Below, in pieces: positions 57,560-64,000 of a stretch of 64,000 nucleotides of DNA. This DNA comes from Salminus brasiliensis (Eukaryota; Chordata; Actinopteri; Characiformes; Bryconidae), in the NCBI RefSeq assembly GCF_030463535.1, contig NC_132881.1:4494026-4558025 (forward strand), written 5' to 3'. Under the pieces are notes generated by a model. It was not told the origin of the DNA. It saw only the letters and a program-made list of their open reading frames with translations, and made no database searches. The position numbers and the translations under genes were made by a program. Within the stretch, counting starts at the first letter, position 1; each line of letters starts with the position of its first letter.

Positions 57560-58065
57560 CAGCGCACAGAAGCGGCCGTGCCCTCTCTGCTTCAGCCCCG
57601 GCCCGTTGTTCGCTGAGATGCCATTGTCTGTGCATTAGAATGATGCTCCGGCAGCCCCCCCAACCCCCACCCCCCCAGAGATGAGACTAACACAGTCTTT
57701 TCTTTTTTCCCGCCAATCTCTGAAAATGCCAAGTGGAACTGGGTGCCCTACTGTTCCTAATTACTGCATGATTAAAGAACGAAATCAGGGATTCTGCTAA
57801 AGATGTTTAGCGCTCTCTCTCTGTCTCTCTCTCTCTCTCTTTAAGGAGTTTGGATTAATCCCCTTTGGATCTAGCTGCACCATTTCTGCATTCCTCTTGT
57901 TCTGTTTATCAAATAAACCCAAGTAATTAGAGACTTTAGATAAGTAGGCTAAATGGGTGCCCGCCCTGTGTCGTCCTGGGCTTGATAGGAACTCCAGTGT
58001 GTTCAGTTAATATCTGCTGTTATCCTTGTCGGAGAACAATGGCGCCGTGTCTCGCATGCGTTTAT
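57560..58065. promoter_or_regulatory. Candidate conserved non-coding element
   Basis: Mostly repeat-poor DNA with TTCCTAATTACTGCATGATT and AACCCAAGTAATTAGAGACT, broken by a C-rich patch (57655-57677) and a short (CT)n (57812-57841). Confidence 0.38.
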
Positions 58066-59180
58066 TATGCGCAGGGGGGCTTCCTTGACCTTAACAAACA
58101 CTTTCAGTCTTCATTTAGATAAACGTATTGGACAATTACGCAAACCACAAAGCTCTGATTCACACAGTCAGTGTGGAATATGACCCCTTTAAGAGTTTTC
58201 CAGTGGGGGATGGGGGGGGTGGCAAAGAAATTACAGGTGTAACGATTTACAGAGTGAGGAATTTATTATAATACAGTGATACATTTTTCAACATCACAGA
58301 AATAAGGAAACACAGTGTCACTGATGCAGAGCACACAAAACCATTGAAATTGTTTGAAAGAGCTCCCCCTTGTGGAGAATCCTCGTGGGTGAGTATGTTG
58401 GCAACTTACTTGCCATTTGTGATGCATTGAGAAAGAACCACAACTCTTTTGCACTACACACCCCATCCACTGGGGGTCACTCTGTGTTCTGAGAGCCCTA
58501 TGAAGGCTCATGTTTTTTAGAAGATGGCCTCTGGATTTGAACCCAGAGCAGAAGCATGCGAAAGACTTCTCAAGGTGGTTCTCAAGGTGGCTGAAGAGCA
58601 CTCAGATCACTCTCCTAACAAACGGGGAACTTTTACACCTCTCTTCTTTAAACGTTATCCCAATGTTTTGGCTCTTAGGTTAGAAAACCAGTGCTTGGGT
58701 TTTCTGAGGATCCTCAGATGAGACGGGTCAATCTCCCACTTTAGCCTCAGACACCTCGCGTTCACGATTAGCAACTGCAACAGCTATTTAACTAGGGGCT
58801 CCTCTAAACTTCTCTATACCTGCCTGGACACTTGTGCTGTGTTGGTGGGTAGCCAGGGGTCTGTGACCTCAACACTAGCATCACTTTACTTAAAAAAAGA
58901 AATTCGGCATCACCAGAACTGTAACCAAAGCCGTAAAATGGGCCAATGCCAAACCCAAAGACAGCTGAGATGCAGTAAATGGCAACGGCCAATTTAGGAG
59001 AAGATGGTGCTGTTGATACTTGTATGCTGTGTTCCCTTTAAACTGGGAATGTTGGATTTTCTGAACTTCCAAGTATGAAATTTAAACTGGAACGCCTCCA
59101 CAAGCTGGACTTTCTACTCAAAAAGTTGTCTCAGAGTTTAAAATACAATATGGCCAAACCGCACATCAACAGTAGTAGGA
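58066..59180. other. Intergenic DNA without a gene
   Basis: No supported coding region or clear repeat. Frames at 58266-58601 and 58524-58721 overlap on opposite strands and have no domain. Confidence 0.45.
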
Positions 59181-59246
<66 letters not shown>

Positions 59247-59273
59247 TTATTTATTTATTTATTTATTTTTTGG
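59181..59273. repeat. (TA)n then (TTTA)n microsatellite
   Basis: About 58 bp of TA starting at 59181 pass into TTTATTTATTTA up to about 59270. Confidence 0.95.
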
Positions 59274-59990
59274 TTAGGTTTGCCATGAAACAGCTGTAAA
59301 AGATTTTTATGGTCAACTCTGAAGTCTTCAACTGTTGGAAATAGTGTACAATTATATTTTAAGTGTTTAAAATGGAACGCAGTCTTTGCATTCACCAGGC
59401 TTCCTGACCACCACTTTCCTTTGTCATTGTCCACAGAGGGGTAACTCAAACCCGGCAAGTGACCAAGCTGAAGTTGGAAAAGTAGGGGAAAGCTTACCAT
59501 ACACCAGCAGTGCAACTCAAAAGCTATGCACAAGAAAGCTAAATCCAGGGAAGCGTGAAAGTGCTGGGCTAGAACTGACTACAGTCTCTACTATGAGTGT
59601 CAGACAGTGACACTATCCAGTAAGACCTGCCACCATTTTCACTTTTCACCAAATGTTTGCATGTGACACTATTTTTTGGTTTATTATTGAACATTAGAAA
59701 CATTACCATGTCCCAGACTATCGCTCTAGCTGCAAGCTAGTCACAATACAGCGATACAGTGTGATGTGTTGTTGTGCCATTGTGCCCTGTTAGAAATGTT
59801 CTATTACAGTGTTCCTTTGTTGGAGACCTCAATGCTGAATGCCCGTAGGAGCAACTGTTCAAAATGGGGAAAATGTTAATGTGAAAACGTACGAGCCCAA
59901 GAGTACCTGAATCGGCCTCGTTGCCAACCCATGCACCCCCACCTCACAAAAGCGGGATTAGCGTTCTCCACTGTAAACGGCCAATGTGAA
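59274..59990. other. Intergenic DNA without a gene
   Basis: Nothing coding or clearly repetitive was recognised. Confidence 0.4.
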
Positions 59991-61080
59991 GTGAGACCAC
60001 ACAACAAAGGACGGTGGGATCAAGATCTTTCATGTGTCCAGCTTCTGAACACCACTCTCCTCTTCCACTTGAGTGTTTCAGAGCTTTCGAGTAGCGTCCG
60101 TCCCGACTCGCATGACCTCCCCTTGCTCGGCGTTCAATCAGCCATGAGCTAAACGTTATTGAAAGCCCAGAGACAGCAGAGTAAACCAATTTCGGCGAGC
60201 CCGACGCATTGTCTCTACTAGATAAACTGTCAAATCCCAGCGGAAATAGAAACGTCTTGAGGCGGCGTCCTGTTTGAGCCACTTTTTGGGATTGCGGAGA
60301 TTTGTGGAGAAATGCCTCTAATTGATTGCGTGATTGGCTTAATGGTTCTCCAGGAAAGGAGGACATTGAATCAGATCATTTTTTGGGGGGGGAATTAAAA
60401 GCGAGAGCCCACTATTGCTGGATTTAGCTCATCCTCTGAAATGACCCATTGTTCTCCTCGCATTATTCGAAGAAACAGGATTTTGCCTTCAAAGCTTGTT
60501 TGTCGACTGTTTTCCCTCTATTGTGTTTGCCTGCAGAAAATAGATAATCAGCCCAATAAAGCAGCGAGCCCGAGCCGCCGTATGCCATCGGTTCTACATC
60601 ACAGAGCGTCCTGTTACAGATAGGAAACTGGTGGTTTCAATGATGAGGTTTGATGAGGTACGATGAGCCAAATAATGCACTCGTTTAACTGACTCAACAC
60701 GTGAGCGCTGATGTCTCATTTTCCCCCAAAAAACCAAAAAAAACACTGTTTACGGGCCCCCCCAAAAAAGTGGCGCATTGTTTCATGAGGAGACGTGCTT
60801 TTAATACCCTCTCGGTGTAAAGGAAACGCCATCCGCAGAAGAAGAAACAGAGCTAAGTAGGTCAAAATATGATTACGCTCCGGTAAAGTGTTTTAAGCTG
60901 TTTCAATAATCCTGTTTTTGCAGCTCTCTCTTTATTTTAACAGCTCTGTCTTTGAATTATGTTAATTCTGGGCTTGATAGGCCTCCAATCCGGCATTCTG
61001 TGAGAGACAGTAGCTAATTGCGCTGAAATAAAACACACTCTCAAATGTAGCTGTTTGCTCTAATGCTCAACCACTCTCCA
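59990..61080. promoter_or_regulatory. Candidate conserved non-coding cluster
   Basis: Over 1 kb without a recognisable mobile element, with phrases like CCTCTAATTGATTGCGTGAT and TTCTGTGAGAGACAGTAGCT. Conservation was not tested. Confidence 0.38.
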
Positions 61081-61635
61081 TAAGTACACTTCAAAAACCT
61101 TGGCTTCAGCGGCGCGCTACAGCATAAAGAGTCGCTGCTGCTGCTGCTGCTGCTGGCTCAGTCCGACTGCGCGGGCTAGCCAGAGGATTAACATCACAAG
61201 AGTGATGCGTAGCTCGATACTTGACATCCGGCGAACGCTGCTGCTGCGGGAGGGGCGCTTCGTTCACATTTAGACATGTCGAGTAGATGTAGATGTAGAA
61301 GTCCCCATGTCAGTGTCCAGCAGACCCTTCTAATGAACGCATTCAGCAACTTTGCTGACTCAGATGTGCAAATGCACAGACACAGCTTGTCTAGTCCTGG
61401 AGGGGGGGTATAAAGCCCCCTAGCATTGAGCTTTGGAGCAGTGGAAGGACTGTGTTCTCTGGAATGATGGACGGTGCTTCAGCCAATACTTTTGAGATGA
61501 GTTGGGGATGATGAGGTGGGGTGGTGATCATCGAACATGCTGACCTCACTAACACTCTTGTCGCTGTGTCAATCAAATCCTCACAGCAATGCTCCTCCAA
61601 ACCCTTACTTTACATTGTGTACTTTTCATAGTTTC
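61081..61635. other. Intergenic DNA with a (CTG)n tract at about 61134-61155
   Basis: A short CTG run near 61134 and GGACGGTGCTTCAGCC-type DNA. No gene. Confidence 0.45.
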
Positions 61636-61639
61636 ATAG

Positions 61640-62010
61640 TCTTAAGAACAATAAGAACACCTGCCAAATATTGAGTAGATCACCCTCAGGCCACCAAAAC
61701 AGCTCTGACCCATTGAGAGTTGGACTCCACAAGATCTCTGAAGGTGTCCAGTGCTATCTGGCATCAAGACAGTAGATTCTTTAAGTGCTGTAAGTTGTGA
61801 GGTGGGTGGGGCCTCCATAATCATCACTGACCCTTAGGTGCCCATGACCCTGTTACCGGTTCACAGATTGTTCTTCCTTGGACCACTTTTGGTAGGTACT
61901 GACTACTGTGTACTGGGAACACCCCACAAGACCTGCCTGATGTTTAGGAGATATTCTGACCCAGTCGTCTAGACATCACAGTTTGACCCTTGTGGTTCAG
62001 ATTTTTACAT
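61640..62010 (-). mobile_element. Tc1/mariner relic, minus strand
   Basis: The minus-strand reading contains CAGTGGTCAGTACCTACCAA-like DNA, GGGTCATGGGCACC, and the end part ACAGCACTTAAAGAATCTAC then CAGATAGCACTGGACACCTT. This is the same family and internal-deletion style as 19032-19516, in the opposite orientation. The terminal repeats are degraded. Confidence 0.75.
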
Positions 62011-62039
62011 TTTTACATCACCTTCAAAAACAGAGAGGT

Positions 62040-62420
62040 CATTTACATTTACAGTACATTTAAGGCATTTAGCATTTCTTCACTCAGAAAATAACCTTAG
62101 CTAGTTTGTATAGGCTAGGATCCAAATTATCCCTCTGAGCTTAGATACTGCTAAATACACAAATCAATATGGAGACCCCAATACTCTACACTACACTTTA
62201 CCCCAGTGCTCTTTAAACCATTTACATTTATGGCATTCAGCTGACTCTCTTCTCCAGAGTGACTTACAGTGTTACTCGTATTACAGCATTAGGCCAATCG
62301 AACCCCGGTCTCTCACACGGTGTGGTAGCTTACTGGCAGGTAGTGGTGCTATCTGTTGCGCCGGGTCTTCAGTCGGCGTTTGAAGACAGCATGCGTTGAA
62401 GTTCGTTCCACCACTTTAGT
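62040..62420. repeat. Degraded teleost interspersed repeat
   Basis: Two pieces, TTTACAGTACATTTAAGGCA near 62048 and ACCATTTACATTTATGGCAT then TCTCTTCTCCAGAGTGACTT near 62218, resemble the common fish phrase of the type GGCATTTAGCAGACGC...CAGAGCGACTTACA. The remainder is degraded. Confidence 0.5.
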
Positions 62421-62862
62421 GCAGGACAGAAAAGGTCTGGACGCTTGTCAGTTTACTTATTTGCCTCACTTTTCTTTAATGAACCTTCCACTGCTCAAAC
62501 CCTAAATTGCTTACATCATTTACAGTGTACCTGAAGACACAGTCTAGACTGAAGGTTGGAGGGGGGACCGGCTCAACAGAGGGAGCCACCGCGACCCTCC
62601 AGAACTGGAATTCCTCACCCCAGAGGTACTTTTTTAATGCCGATTCCCTTTTCCTAACTTTCCATACCTTTAAGCCAGGAACCATTCAGGAGCCTTTAAT
62701 TCTAGATTCTGTGATTGAAATTTCTCCACAGTCTAGAGCGTTCTTTGACTCCCACCAATAGTAGAACCCTTTCTGCTGCTATGCAGAACCTTCTATGAAG
62801 GTGGTTGTTGTTTCCCACCAATCCGACGAACATTTTAACCAGGCAAAGAACCACTTAGGCAT
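62421..62862. other. Intergenic DNA with MITE-like scraps
   Basis: GTAGAACCCTTTCTGCTGCT and GCAAAGAACCACTTAGGCAT near 62760-62860 resemble the GGTTCTT MITE. No gene. Confidence 0.4.
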
Positions 62863-63140
62863 CCAGTGGTGGCTCAGCGGTTAGAGAGCCGGGATATCGA
62901 TAACAGGGTTGTGGGTTCGATTCCCGGGCTCGGCAAGCTGCAACCATTGGGCCCTTGCGCAAGGCCCTTTACCCTCTCTGCTCCCTGGGCGCTGGAGTTG
63001 GCTGCCCACCGCACTGGGTGTGTGTGTGTACTCACTGCCCCTAGTTCACTAATGTGTGTGTGTTCACTACCTTAGATGGGTTAAATGCGGAGGACACATT
63101 TCGCTGTACAGTGACAAATACGTGCACCTTTACCTTTACC
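62863..63140 (+). repeat. tRNA-derived SINE, family 1
   Basis: An A box (GGTGGCTCAGCGGTTAGAG, about 62868) and a B box (GTGGGTTCGATTCCCGGGC, about 62911) are intact as RNA polymerase III promoter elements. The body and the tail GACACATTTCGCTGTACAGT ending (CTTTAC)n match 47192-47492. It cannot fold as a tRNA beyond the head, so this is a SINE and not a tRNA gene. Confidence 0.87.
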
Positions 63141-64000
63141 AAAATACGATGGATCTGTTTAGGCCTGTACCTTTCCTGACGAACCCTTGAGGAAGCCCTG
63201 ATAAAAGCCCTTCTTTTATTTAAGCAGTGCTGCACTTGTACTTGTATATCAGGAATGCGCTGCAGGAAACGGTCGTTAACGTGCAGAGATTGTGAGCGTG
63301 AATCAGTGGGAAAGTGCAGAAAATGATGAAACCTAACGTCTGTGTTATTATTGGCGTGTTTTTTCTTCTGTTTTGTCAGCAGCGATGGCAGTCTGTACGG
63401 TTGCCAATGAGGAGCCTACATGTTGGGATTAAAGCTGCCACTTTGCTGGAGTGGATTTCAAGGTAATTTATTCAAATTTAGTGGCTTAGTTGGAAAATTA
63501 CATATCGCTGGTGCAACTCTGCATAGAACAGCAGACAAGGGAAGCATGCTTTATATGAATCACTCTCGCTCTCGCTCTCTCTCTCTCCCTCGCTCTGTCT
63601 TTCTCTTTCTCTCTCGCGCACACACACAGTTTGCAGGAGTTTCTCCAGCCCTGTTTTCACACAACTAATCTCTCCCTCTTTGAGTTGGGCCTGGTGTGTC
63701 GCTCCTTACTAATTAGATCAGGATTAGTTGATGGTGAGTTTTTTTATTTTTTATTATTATTTATTTATTTTCGCTCGCCGGGTTCCTCTGACCATGGTAG
63801 CTGTTTCAAATCACCATTTCAAACTTGACCGCACAAAAAACGCTTTCGCTGCTTCCCCCTCTTTCTCTCCCCTCCATGTTTTGCATTAGAAAACAGCTGC
63901 GGGAAGAATGACAAACACCGTTAATCTCTTGCTCGCTGGCAATACGTTACAAAAGGGGGGGTGGTGGTGGTGTTGGGCGGGTGGTGAGGGGCTGTGTGTT
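63141..64000. other. Window end: intergenic DNA with (CT)n
   Basis: A (CT)n-type tract lies at about 63560-63620. Repeat-poor, possibly conserved DNA occurs at about 63650-63730 and 63840-63950. The window ends in a G/T-rich run. No gene. Confidence 0.45.

Noticed and set aside
62863..62935. Possible tRNA gene with good A and B boxes
   Set aside because: It continues into a SINE body and CTTTAC tail, and the same unit occurs at 47192-47492. It is a tRNA-derived SINE head.

Overview
The window looks like teleost fish nuclear DNA, probably from an otophysan (characin or catfish relative). The reasons are the many piscine Tc1/mariner remnants, tRNA-derived SINEs, short MITEs and long microsatellites, together with one vertebrate gene built from small exons with GT-AG introns. 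The species is not stated in the sequence, and the otophysan guess rests on the repeat style alone.

Only one protein-coding gene can be supported. It is fam204a (the orthologue of human FAM204A, formerly C10orf84), on the + strand from the ATG at 14587 to the TGA at 39339. Seven coding exons join in phase to give a 249-residue product: 14587-14844, 16126-16213, 16320-16359, 18317-18428, 20992-21081, 38300-38409 and 39288-39339. A CpG- and CCAAT-bearing promoter-like region with a perfect CRE lies just upstream (about 14119-14470). Candidate polyadenylation signals follow the stop at 39443 and 39520. Intron 5 is very long (17.2 kb). It holds several low-repeat, TAATTA-rich stretches that look like conserved non-coding elements, so the gene may be a bystander in a regulatory landscape. 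The family's usual vertebrate neighbourhood includes rab11fip2, emx2, prlhr and cacul1.

Region 1-14.1 kb has no gene. It alternates CNE-like DNA (about 640-1640, 8600-10260 and 11800-12200) with four satellite-type structures. The first is a mirror-image pair of 42-43 bp arrays built from a Tc1-type terminal inverted repeat (1741-2634). The second is an old decayed repeat field (3430-5170). The third is a 75-bp array with a 671-bp higher-order duplication (about 5870-8400). The fourth is a 93-bp array (about 12640-13275) that ends in a perfect 52-bp palindrome. A dead Tc1 transposase lies at 10980-11700.

Region 39.5-64 kb is intergenic and repeat-rich. It has four Tc1/mariner fragments between 40.7 and 45.8 kb and another at 61.6-62.0 kb. 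It also has two copies of one tRNA-derived SINE (47.2 and 62.9 kb), a long-arm foldback element (47533-48200), a MITE-derived field of GGTTCTT-type motifs (50.4-52.8 kb), and CNE-like islands at about 46.6, 48.4, 53.2, 57.6 and 60.0 kb. No second gene, rRNA, functional tRNA or CRISPR array was found. All family assignments come from reading the sequence and remembered family features; no alignment or database search was run.
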